A stretch of DNA of 64,000 bases, taken from positions 35,601,733-35,665,732 of the forward strand of contig CATQJL010000305.1 in assembly GCA_958299035.1 (NCBI GenBank), in the 5' to 3' direction. This DNA comes from Cylicocyclus nassatus. Lineage: Eukaryota; Nematoda; Chromadorea; Rhabditida; Strongylidae. A model generated the notes under the pieces. The model saw nothing but the letters and a program-made list of their open reading frames with translations, was not told the DNA's origin and did not search any database. Both the position numbers and the translations under genes were made by a program. Within the stretch, counting starts at the first letter, position 1. Every line of letters begins with the position of its first letter. Positions 22,801-35,600 of the stretch are shown here, piece by piece.

Positions 22801-25800
22801 GCCACCAAATAGAGAGCCTACAAGGCCTGGTCTCGCTGGAGGAAAGACCGAGGTCTTGCTCCACGAAAGATAGGGACTTTATGCGACAGAACACTTTTTC
22901 TTAACAGTTCTTAGCCTTGTAAAACTTTGCAGAAAGGTGCATTTGAGATCTTACACTCTAAGAGTTCCCTATTTGTCCTCAAAGGAGGAAAGACTAGGGC
23001 TTACTTGGTCGCGCTGGCGGAAAATATCACTGTATCTGTAGTTTTGGTCTTCTCTCTCAAAGAACAAGCTTAAGCTTTTCAAGGCATAGCATTGTCCATG
23101 AAATCAATTTGGTCTTTGATCTAAAGCAGCTTTCCTTTATTAGAGAGATATCTTTGCTGATTTCCAGTGATTAGATCTAGGAATTGGTAGGTTTAGGGAA
23201 TAGGATTTCTGCGATGATGGTAGTAAAGATGGGAAGATGATTTCCCACTACTGAAACCTTGTTCTTTCAGAGCGTAATATCTTGTTTGTACTATCAGTTT
23301 GGCTAAAAAAATAAGTTCGGTCGTTTTAACGTTTGTAGCAAAGTTACAACTTGATTTATCTAACAATGTATGGTACCACTGGAAAGCGCAAATCAGGGGG
23401 AATTGGATGGTCTACTCTATTTGAGCGCCACCTAATATTTTGACAATGAAATTGTGAGGAAAGTGAGATAGTTACATTTTTTCATCTGATTTTCGGAAAC
23501 TAATGCTCCGAAAACGAGTCGAAGCTGAGTGTAAAATGCACAACTGCCATTCACACACCAAATTCTGGAATTTCCAACAACTCCTGCGATCATAGATGGT
23601 CAGATTCAAACGATTTTGAATGCTCAAAAAACTGTTTCCACACGCAAATGCCTGAAATTCTTCCATCTTCGGCTGCAGAGCAGATCACAATCTCCGTTGT
23701 AGTTCGCCATGTATCCAAAGAATTATATATTTGACCGCCATATAATTCATTCGTGCACTCACTATTGGCTAAGAACCAAACTTGAAAGAAAAAAGCGATT
23801 GTCAGAGTTCCGACCATATAAGGGCATAATTGTCATTTTTCGATGATAAAAAATTTTGACTAATTAGTATGTAAGAGTAGAAGACTGAAGCTACCTCTTC
23901 AAAATGAAATGAGTTCAAACCTATTCACAATGGCTTCCGAACGTATGTATCAGCGTATCTGCCCCAACCCACTTGCTAGCGACCCGTAGGGTCGCTAGTC
24001 TATAAAGCTGAATGTCTGTTTGTCTGTATGTCTGTATGTCTGTATGTACGTATGTTCCGAATAGAAAATTCCATTTCTGAACCGATCGGGACCAAACTTG
24101 GCACACATACACTTCGGGCCCCGGCGGGTGTCATAGGCTACTTTTCGTATCGATCGATATCGATTTTATCGATTTTTTGCAAAGTTTGAGCTAGGGGGCT
24201 GGGAGTTGGCACAGGGGGGTAATCGAGCATGCTGATCATCCCCAAGGGGGGTGATCAGCATGCTCGATTACACCCCCTGCCAAATTCCAGCCCCCTAGCT
24301 CAAATTTTGCAAACAAATCGATAAAATCGATAAAAGTAATGCACGGTTTCGAAAACTAATATTGTATTCGTAATCAGCATGCTCGATTACCCCTCTGTGC
24401 CAAGTCCCAGCCCCCTAGCTCAAATTTTGCAAAAAATCGATAAAATCGACATCAATCGATAACGAAAAGTGGACTGTGACACCTGCCGGGGCCCGAAGTG
24501 TATGTGTGCCAAGTTTGGTTCGGATCGGTTAAGAAATGGAATTTTCTATTCGGAACATACGGCGGAGCCGGGTAAGCCAGCTATCTCTCTCTATAATAAA
24601 GCGCACGGTGTCTCTCTGAAGCTTCCCCCCCCTCGTGAGACGTCAACAGGTTTGTCGTTGCGTGCCGTTGCAGGCGTACAGGGTTGATGACATCACTATG
24701 CTAGTGATGTCTGATCTAGACGATGTTGATGAAAACCCTAACCTCTAAAGTGCAGTCTGCCAAAACTTAAAAGTTGTAAGCGGTAACATGCCGCTGCAAG
24801 CGTACAGGGCTGATGACTCATATGCCAGTGATGTCTGATCTAGACGATGTTGATGAGAAACCTAACCTCTAAAGTGCAGTCTGCCAAAACTTAAAAGTTG
24901 TAAGCGGTAACATGCCGCTGCAGGAGTACAGGGCTGATGACTCATATGCCAGTGATGTCCGATTTAGACGATGTTGATGAAAAACCTAACCTCCAAAGTG
25001 CAAACTCCTAAAAGTTAAAAGCTGTAAGCGGTAACATCTTTTCACATTGCAGCACTACCGCTACTCGAGTCATCGGAAAAGGTCAGTCATCAATTCCTTT
25101 GTCATTTAGCATTTTCTAAGAAGAGATAATTCAATCATGTGAACGAGAACCTGTGTAAATATGCTTTTGGAGCAAAGGTATTCAAATTATTGAGCTGCAA
25201 TTTTTTGCTACGAAGTATACTCAGTTTTATGGATCTCAACCAATTTCACAATGAACTGTTTAAATGATTTCTTGAGAATTGAATCTCTGTCAAGCTGAGT
25301 TTCATGACCTTTCCAAAAAATTGCAATTTTTGCATTTTACTCGTCTCTACCATCTGCATTCCAAATAGGATATATCAAACTGCAATTTCTTGAAACAAAA
25401 AACGTCGAAGCAAAAAAATGCTCACACCCGCCAATTCTGTTCTCTTTCAAGAATGTTCTCAAAAACACCGTGTTTCCCTAAACACTTTACTGTACGTTGC
25501 ATCAAATAGTACAGCTGAGCTTTGCATGAAGCTCAAATTTCCTCAACTTTCACATAAATCCAAAAATACAATAGGGTAGTATTATAAATACAAACTGCCT
25601 TCGATCTACACATTCACACAGCTGTGTTCAGCGCTACTGCCTGCTACTGCCTACGCAACGGCAGCAACTACAAATTCAGAAATATGGAGGGTCTAACTGC
25701 AACGCAGGTTTGAGATATCTAAAATGACAACGGGGTTATAGATGGAGCACACTTTTTTGTCTCTCGGATCAACTCCGATTTCAACCGTAAAATTGGGTTG

Positions 25801-28800
25801 CCTTGAGAATCATGTGGATGTAAAAAATAGATTTCCCTTTAACTCTAATAAGTAGCTATAGACAGCTCCCTCAAGTGGTGATGAAGTAAAGACTTAGCAA
25901 CGAATATGCTTGAAACAATTGTGGATCAGGTAACTTCAAGTCAGAAAACTTTCGAGCCTAAGAAGTGAGGCAATGGTTTCTAGATGTATTCACCAGAACA
26001 GATCGCTGAGGATGCCTCTTCTTCAACTGCGGCAGATTCAACTGAGCCAGTGCGCCGTTCATTAACCAAAGCTGAACGAGAAGCACACAGAAGATCTAAT
26101 GAAACACAAATCGATCGTGATTTACGCCTTGCAGCCAAGAGAGGACGAGCAGCATCAAGGAAGTCCAATGAGACAAAAGACGAACGTACTTTGCGTCTAA
26201 AACTTGATGCAGAAAGAGCAAGACAAAGAAGATTGGCAGAGACCGAAGAGAAGAAATCTGCGCGTTTGGCTGAAGTTGCAGAAAGGGCAAGAAAAAGGCG
26301 ATTGCCTGTGTCGGAGAAGAATCGCATGCTGGAGCCGTGTACAGGCATAGATATGATAGGTACACAGTCTACTGCAGCGTCTCCTCAGGAATTTGAGGAT
26401 CGACTCGTTCAAAAACGTTCGCGAACCTTACATTGTGGAGAACAACGTTGCTTAGTTTCCTGTACTTGCGGCCGAGATGGCTACGAACATGTGGTCAGTG
26501 TTCACCCAGGGATTTTGCAATTATAACATGTAAACCTTTCAGGAAAGTTGCTTAGTTTCTACTCCTACCCCCCAATTCAGTCCAGCTCCATTCCAACAGT
26601 CCAACCAAGAAAGTACATGCAGACTTCTCAATCAAAAAGAAACAGAATTTGCTCACTTCTGCCAAAGGGATTCCGCTGGAAATGAGGCAAGTAAACTACC
26701 TCTTTTTAAATGTGATTTATGGAAACAAACAATATTTTAGCTAATAAGCAAAAATCCTCTTATCTATTATAAGTTTAGAGTGACTCTTCGAAGATTCCAC
26801 TACCATACTCCGTCACTACGCTCTCTGAGAATACAACACAGGTATGAACTTCAGCGATGAAGATTTTTTTTCAAAAAACCATCATACTTTTTCCCTGTCT
26901 TTGCAGGTCATGGAAGAAAGTATCAGTGATATGGATGTGCATGCCTCCAATTTCGCGGGTTTTCGGAAGTTCATGAGAGAGGAACAGGACTGCGGGCACA
27001 GCTTACATCCATGTGGAACATGTTCGGTCAGTCATGAAAATGTGGTGATCTCAATTTTGGTTAGAAACCCTGCAACCTCTTGAGAATGACCTGAAAAGTT
27101 TTCGTTCAATCTCTTCTAGACCTACAAGTTCACAGTTTAGGTACGACCAGAAGCAGAAAATCAAGATCCATGTGCTACATTCGGCATGGTCTCAACTGTA
27201 AACAACATAAAAGGCTTTAGAGAATTACATGAAGTGCGTCATATTCAACTCTATGCATTTTTCTTTGACAAAATACATTCAGTTTCTGAGTGATGACTCG
27301 CACCGGTCATCGAACTCCTTACATCACAAATTATGTGCCTGTTTGCAGATAACAGAAAACATGTCATGCAAGCTGACGTTCCCATCATTTGAAAGGTCTT
27401 CAACAACTATTTTATCAACTTCTACTGGACTATCTAATCTACCGAAGGTATGTCCTTGAAAAGTAATGTGTTCAAGCTTTCAAAGCTTTTTGCACAATTG
27501 TATGCAAGCCCTTCTGCGATCTTAGCAAAGTTCAATTGCATTAATAGCCGGGAGGCTTTTAGCAGAAGAGTTAGTCAATGCAACCATTAGTCTCTTTTCT
27601 GAAATCTCTGCAAAATTCGCTTCAGGAAGTGATTATTCCTAACCAGCAAGCAAAAAGCAGACATGAGAGTAACATTACTGCATCAAAATCTTAATATTGA
27701 CGCTCATTTCAGGTTACTAGCGATGTTCATGGTACGAGGGCGATGAACTCAATCCCCGCTCAAGCTGTACGCAGACGTTTCGAGACAGAAGCGCAAAGGA
27801 GCGAACGTTTAAGGGCAGATACAGAAAGAGCAAGAAGACGGATAGCATTAGAAACTGACCAGCAGAGCATGTCGCGTCGTCAGCAATTTGCTGCTAATAC
27901 CAGGAGGCGGCGAGCAAACTTGGCGCGAATCAATCAAGCTCAGGTACTCAATTACAAACTATACTATTTGATGATCAAAACTCGCATTCAGAATCAGCAG
28001 TCAAGGCAGCCACTGCGAGATAGTTTTTCTCCGGGCATAGCCACGACAATGGTTGTACCAACAGAGAATTACTTAGGTCCCCTTTGCATGGCGTGCAATA
28101 ACTGCGGTGCTTTGTTCTTTAAAGACGAAGCTACACCAGTGAATGGCAGATTTAATCTGTGTTGCAACTTCGGCAATGTTAGTTTGGACCTTTTCGCGGA
28201 CTTCCCTGACATCATTCGCTCGCTACTGACTGGCAACGACGAAATGAGCAAGAACTTTCGTCAGCACATCCGTTCGTATAACAGTGCCCTAGCTATGGCC
28301 TCGATGGGCGCACAAGTGGTTTCACCTCGTGGCTATGGACCTTATTGTTACCGTATTCACGGACAGGTTTACCATTTTGTTGGACCCTTGGTACCCGAAC
28401 ATGGCACTCGACGGCAGTATGGTCAATTGTATATATTGGATACGGATGATGCAACTGCTGAAAGACTTGGAAACCCCGCCAATGAAGGATGTGATCCCTT
28501 CATCATGCGTGAACTGACCATTTGGTTTCATGCTCATAATGAGTATGCTGCATGCTTCAGAATGATGGGCGACGTAGTTGCAGCAGAAGAAAGGGCTGCG
28601 AGTTTAGAACGAAGAGCAGCACCAAAAATTAGGATGGTGTTTGATAACAGCCGCTCTCTAGACCGTCGACGTTACAACATTCCTGTCACAAATGAAGTAG
28701 CTGTCGTGTTCGTAGGTGAAGACAACGATGTACCTGCAACCCGCTCTTTGGCAGTCCACCACAAAGACGGAAGATTGCGACCAATACAGGATATAGATGG

Positions 28801-31800
28801 TCGTTGCGACCCTTTAACTTACCCTCTTCTATTTCCTAGAGGAGGGTTAGGATGGCATGTGGATCTTACAAAAAATGCAAGTGCACGAACTCGGACGAGA
28901 ATTACTCAAAGGGAATTTTATTCGTACCTATTCTCCGTGCGCACGTCCTTCAATCCACTACATCATGCCAGCAAACTTTTGCAACAGTTTGCAGTGGACG
29001 CCTATGTGAAAATTGAGCAAAACAGGCTCAATTACACAAGAACACATCAAAAAGAGCTCCGCATTGATAGCTATCAGGGGCTGATGGATCATCTAGCAAG
29101 CGAAGACGCACACGAACCTGCGGGACAACGTGTCATTCTCCCGGCCACCTTTCAAGGAGGTCCTCGGGCTATGCATCAATCATATCAGGATGCCATGTCC
29201 ATCGTCGCTAGGTATGGAAAGCCTGACTACTTTTTAACCTTCACGTGCAACCCGCGGTGGAGAGAAATCTCAGAAAATCTTTATGCAGGGCAAACACCAT
29301 CTGATCGACCTGATATTGTTGCACGTGTTTTTCACAGAAAATTAGAGATTCTACGAGAAAACCTTTTCAAAAACAACATTTTGGGTCGCGTAGCAGCGTA
29401 CGTTGGAGTAGTGGAGTGGCAAAAGCGTGGTCTTCCTCACTGTCACATGCTGCTAATTATGGCAGCCGATTCAAAGCCTCGGAACGCTGACCAGATTGAC
29501 GCCGCAGTACAGGCTTATTCACCGGATGCAGCTGCGAATCCAAGACTGTTCAACATCGTCGTTAGCAACATGCTGCACAGACGCTGTGGAGCGACAAGTT
29601 CAACGGCTCCCTGTATGATCAATGGAAAGTGTTCTAAAAACTTCCCCAAGGAATACAGGGAAGAGACAGCCATTAACACCGACGGGTATCCAAGGTATAA
29701 GCGCCCAAACGACGGAAGCTCTGTGCAAGTGGGAAATGAAACTTATGACAACAGGCATATTGTACCATACAACCGCTTCCTTTTGATGCTGTTAAATGCA
29801 CATATAAATCTGGAGATATGCGGTTACTTTCAAGCAGTGAAATATCTATATAAATATGTCTACAAAGGGCCTGATCGAGCTTCCTTACGTCTTCTGCAAA
29901 ACAACCAAACTGATAACTCCGACGAAATCCGGGCGCATCTCGATGCCCGTTACGTATGTTCTCCGGAAGCTTTGCACCATATTTTTATGTATGAGTGCCA
30001 ATTCAAGTCTGACACAGTGTGCAGATTGCAGGTCCATCTTCCTAACTTTCAAACCGTTACTTTTACATCCGGTGGAGAAAGAGAAGCTATGGAAAGAGGG
30101 GCCAGTAAGGATACAACGCTCACTGCATGGTTCAAACTCAATTCTGAGTATGAGCAATTAGAACTAGAAAACTCCTTACTGCCAGGAATGATCGACCCGC
30201 GCACCCTCTATTACCACCAACTTCCGGAATATTTCACATTTGTTAAGCAAATTGGGAGATGGAAAATACGTGGAAGAGGTAATCGTCAAATTGGACGCAT
30301 GTACATGGCTACTCCGAAGCAGACGGAAAGGTTCAGCTTGCGCATTATTCTCCTACATCGAAAGAATATGAGATCTTTTGAAGATCTGCGTACCGTGGAT
30401 AACCACCTATATCCAACGTTCGCAACAGCTGCGCGGGCTCTTGGACTGCTCCACGATGACGAACATTATGAACGCTGCCTGGAAGAAGCGGTATGTTTTC
30501 AAATGCCGGCCGAGTTGAGAGCGTTGTTCTGTTACATGCTCGCATTTTGTGAAGTCAGCGACCCAACACATCTTTTCGAACGCTTCAAATCTGACATGTC
30601 CGAAGACTTTGTGCACAGAGGTGCCACACCAGACGATGCTGTAGTATTGGCTTACTACGAAATGTTTGACAAGCTGGAGACCCTGCAATGTGATCTTTCA
30701 CAACGGATCCATCCTCCGCGGCCCCGCCCATTTGAGCAGGCTATCGAAACTGATTACGATCATTATGCCAGGAAGAGGTCACAGATGTTTGACCTCCTCA
30801 ATGATGAACAGCGTCTTGCCGCTAACAGCATCCTTACATCATTCGATGTCGGTAGCTGCAAACTGCACTTTATTGATGGACCGGGTGGCAGCGGAAAGAC
30901 TTTTCTTTACAACACTATCTACTACATTCTAAAAGGTCAGCGCAAGTCCATCGTATGTGTGGCTTGGACCGGAATTGCCGCCAGTCTACTGCCGGAGGGA
31001 AGAACTGCCAGCTCGACATTTAAGCTCAACATACAATCCGGAAATCGAGAATGTATGCTCCGGCGGGAGTCCAAAGAAGCACTGCCTTTGAAGAAAGCTG
31101 ATATGATCATTTGGGATGAGATTAGCATGGTGTCGAAGGATTCCTTGGAAGCAGTAGATCTCCTATTTAAAGATTTGATGTGCAACACGCTGCCATTTGG
31201 AGGAAAAACGTTGGTCCTTGGGGGTGACTTTAGGCAAGTCCTGCCTATAGCGGAACGTGGAACTGAATCAGATATGGTTGATATGTGCGTGAAGAATAGC
31301 AAACCTTGGAGTGCTTTTCGCAAGCATACTCTATCACTGAATATGAGGACGGGTGAATCCGATCTACCATGGTGCGAGTTCCTAATCAACGTTGGGGACG
31401 GGGAAGCAGAAGAAGATGCGGAAGGCTGCATAGAACTGCCACAGGATATCGTCTCTAATGGCGACCTCATTGACGAAATTTTTGGAAATCAGATTACTAA
31501 CATTGAAGTTCTCAGTGACCGTGCGATCCTGGCACCGAGGAACATCGATGTCAATCGCATTAATGAGGACGCACTGAACAGACTTCCAGGTGAAGCGAAA
31601 GAGTTCAAAAGTGTGGATGAGGTAACAAGCGAGGGGTACAGCGAATACAGCACAGAGTTTTTAAATAGTCTATCACCTGCACGACTACCTCCTCACAATT
31701 TGCGACTGAAGAAGGGTGCGATAGTGATGTTGCTTTGCAATTTGGATGTCAAGAAGGGGTTATGTAACGGAACCCGCTTGATAGTGACTCATCTTGGACA

Positions 31801-32607
31801 TTACGTGCTTGGTTGTCAGTTTGCATCTGGAGAACGAAGAGGTCAGTTTGTCCCTATACCAAGGATAGACAACTTTACTGATAAAGGCGTTCCTGTTCGA
31901 GTTCGGCGACGGCAATTTCCCCTTCGACTTGCTTTTGCTATGACCATCAACAAGGCTCAAGGCCAGAGTCTATCGAATGTAGGAATTCACCTCGGAACTG
32001 AAGTCTTTTCTCATGGGCAGCTCTATGTTGCCCTATCAAGGGCGCGAACAAGAGAAGGTGTAAAAGTGCTCAAAAATGGCACGAGAGTAAGAAACATTGT
32101 GATCAAAGCGGTGCTCTAAATTCCTATGGCTAATTAGACAGAGGTAATGCTTTCTCATCTTCCTTTTTACTTCATACATCGTCAGAACATTCCTAACCAC
32201 TCGACCTTTTAGGAATCATGGCTTAAGCCAATGGCTCAAAATCAGTAATTTTGTTCTCCTAATCTACAACGTGATTGGAGAAAACTTGATTCGTATTGCT
32301 GTTTTTCCCTTTCAAGAGCTCAACTATTAAAGATCTCATTGCTGAACTTTACTGAGAGATTTGTTTCCATATGGAATTATTGTACATGCCTTCTTACTGA
32401 ATGTTTTTTGCCTAATGTCTGATACTCTATTATAGTTATGATCGGCTCCCAGATTCGTGTGGAGGTGTATTGCAGACTTTGCCTGATAACACATGTAAAC
32501 TTGCTAAACCTCCACGTCATAGCATTGCTTTTCGTAATCTCTCGCTAGCAAAAACCGCCACGCGGTGAGTTGGCAAGACTCCACCTCCACGCGAATCTGG
32601 GAGCCGA

Positions 32608-32654
<47 letters not shown>

Positions 32655-35600
32655 ATATATATATATGTATATATATACATATATCAGAAAACCACATTAG
32701 AATCGAAACTTTTCGCCGTGTCTTCGCTCACGCTATCTAACTGTTGTAGACATCAGCAAAGAGTACTGTTTCGTACTACAACACATGAAATTCACTTATA
32801 TGAAGCGGATTATAAGCTTTTTCCCGAACATGATAATTATTAGTGTTGCAGATAAATTACAAACTCTGATTCACTTGAATCATGGTCATTTTGTTACAAA
32901 GCGTTCTCATCTAAACTATAGCAGATAGAATTCCTTTTCAATAGAATGTGAAGAAAATGAAAAATTTAATCAAGACAGTACCCGCTTAGACATTGCCCAC
33001 ACCCACTTACCAGACCAAAGTGCCGCGAAGCGGCACTTTGGTCTGGTCTTATATATAAAGCTGAATGTCTGTTTGTATGTCTGTATGTCTGTCTGTCTGT
33101 CTGTCTGTCTGTGTGTACGTATGTTCCGAATAGAAAATTCCATTTCTGAACCGATCCGGACCAAACTTGGCACACATACACTTCGGGCCCCGGCGCGTGT
33201 CATAGGCTACTTTTCGTCATCGATCGATATCGATTTTATCGATTTTTATCGATTTTTTGCTGAGTTCACCTACGGGGCTGGGAGTTGGCACAGGAGGGTA
33301 ATCGAGCATGGGGATTCCGAATACAATATTGGTTTTCAGGATTATCGATTTTATCGATTTTTTTGCAAAGTTTGAGCTACGGGGCTGGGAGTTCGCATAG
33401 GGGGGTAATCGAGCATGGGGATTCCGAATACAATATTGGTTTTCAGGATTATCGATTACTTTTATCGATTTTATCGATTTTTTGCAAAGTTTGAGCTAGA
33501 GGGCTGGGAGTTGGCACAGGGGGGTAATCGAGCATGCTGATCATCCCCAAGGGGGGTGATCAGCATGCTTGATCACACCCCTCTGCCAAATTCCAGCCCC
33601 CTAGCTCAAATTTTCAAAAAAAACGATAAAATCGATAAAAGTGGACGATCTTGAAAACTAATATTGTATTCGTAATCTGCATGCTCGATTACCCCCTGTG
33701 CAAACTCCCAGCCCCGCAGGTCAAACTTTACAAAAAAAATCGATAAAATCGATAAAAGTAATGGACGATCCTGAAAACTAATACTGTGTTCGTAATCAGC
33801 ATGCTCGATTACCCCCCTGTGCAAAATCCCAGCCTCGCATGTCAAAATTTACAAAAAATCGATAAAATCAATAAAAGTAATCGATAATTCTGAAAACTAA
33901 TATTGTATTCGGAATCCCCATGCTCACTTCCCCCCTGTGCCAACTCCTAGCCCTGTAGGTGAACTCTGCAAAAAAATCGAAAAAAATCAGTAAAATCGAC
34001 ATCGATCGATAACGAAAAGTGGACTGTGACACCCGCCGGGGCCCGAAGTGTATGTGTGCCAAGTTTGGTCCGGATAGGGCGGAGCCGGGTAAGCCAGCTA
34101 GTATCTCATAAATCTTATAACGTAGCTGGTTCAGCGCCTTTTGAGGGACAATCTTAACGAAAACTGTTCTGTCGCATAAAACTCTAGGTCTTTCCTTCCC
34201 TTGGAACCAAGCTCCCTATGCTTTGTTTTTGGGGCAGAAAGTGGTTTTTATTACGTAGAGGGACCAAACTTAGTCCTGTTGCATGGGTCTGTCCTTCCCT
34301 CAAGGTCAAGCTCCCTGTGCTTTTGTGCTTTCAGAGACAGAAGTACGGCTAAGTAGAAGGGCTAGAAATAAAATTCCAACAAGTTCCTCTATAATTAAGC
34401 ATTGACATCTAGAAACTTCTAGCGCGAATATCTTCCTACCCGAGGCCATAAGTCTTTTCTTCCCTTGAAACCAAGCTCCCTGCCTTTTTTGCTTTTAGGT
34501 GGACAAAACTTTAGCGAATATGTCCTGCCGCCTCGGTCTGTCCTTCCCTCAAGTCCAAGCTTCCTGTGCTTTTTTAGGGGCAGAAGTGTGGTTTTTGATT
34601 TTGTGGTTTTTGCAAAGTTTGGGCCAAAAGTTCCAGTGAACATATCCTGTCGCAAGAAGCTCATGGGTTGTCCTTCCCTTGGGACTAAGTTCCCTGTGTA
34701 GTTCTGCTTTGGCAGACGCATGGTTTTTGCAAAGTAGAAGGGCCAGAACTGAATTTCAGGCAAGTTTCTGTAAAATTAAACATTGACAAAAATTCCGGCG
34801 AGTATCTTGCTGCCTTAGGCCAGTCCTTTTTTCTCTCGAAACCAAGCTCTCTGTGCTTTTCTGTTTTCAGAGACAGGTATGTTTTTGCAAAGTAGAAGAG
34901 CAGAAGTGAATCTCAAGCAAGTTCCTGTATAGGTGTTGACAACTAGAAATGAGCGAAAATATCTTGCCGTCTGAGTTAGCCTTTTCTTCCCCCGAAACCA
35001 GGCTGTTTGTGCTTTTCTGATTTTGGGGGCAGAAGTGGGATTTTCATAAAGATAAAAGCGGCCAAAAGTGAATTTATAACAACTTTCGGTGAATTTACCG
35101 TCTTCGTCATTTCCGAAATTGATTATAGAAAGCGCAGCATGCTCACCTATCCCCACCTCAGTGCCTATTTTCACCCTCGAAGCTCCAACTTCGAAAGAAA
35201 AGGAAGAAATCAATAAAAGTATGGGTATTCTCAAAAACAGTTATTACATTCGCAGTAAGCGTGCTCATATAGAACTTTGTGCCAAATACCAGCCGTGTAG
35301 CTCTAATTTTACAAAGAATGGATATCGATAGAAGTAATGGTTACTTTCAAGAACACTCATTATTATCGTAATCGGCATGCTCGCTTTTTCACATTTGCCG
35401 AATTCCAGCCCCGTTGCTTGAGCTTTGCAAAAAAAATCGATAAAGTTAATTAAGGTAATCGATAACTTCGTAAAATAAGAATGCATTCGCGACCAGCAGG
35501 CTCACTTACCTGTCTGTACCAACCAGTGCCGTAGCTTCAACTTCGCGATAAATCGATGGAAGTAAGCCGTTTTCAAAATGGTAATCATATTCGTAATCAG

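Larger units (their letters stand above)
24584..33046 (+). mobile_element. autonomous Helitron, approximate limits
   Basis: The left end TCTCTCTCTATAATAAAGCG starts where Helitron B stops and resembles the family 5' end (TC plus TATAAAGC). It encodes a full-length Rep-helicase gene. The right end is uncertain: no hairpin-plus-CTAG was found after the stop codon at 32119, and the limit given is where Helitron C begins. A MITE and a TA repeat lie in the 3' part. An intact coding region with no stops suggests recent activity. Confidence 0.65.

Noticed and set aside
28322..31960. Antisense and alternative-frame ORFs within the Helitron exon
   Set aside because: Shadows of the 1458-aa frame; no motifs of their own.
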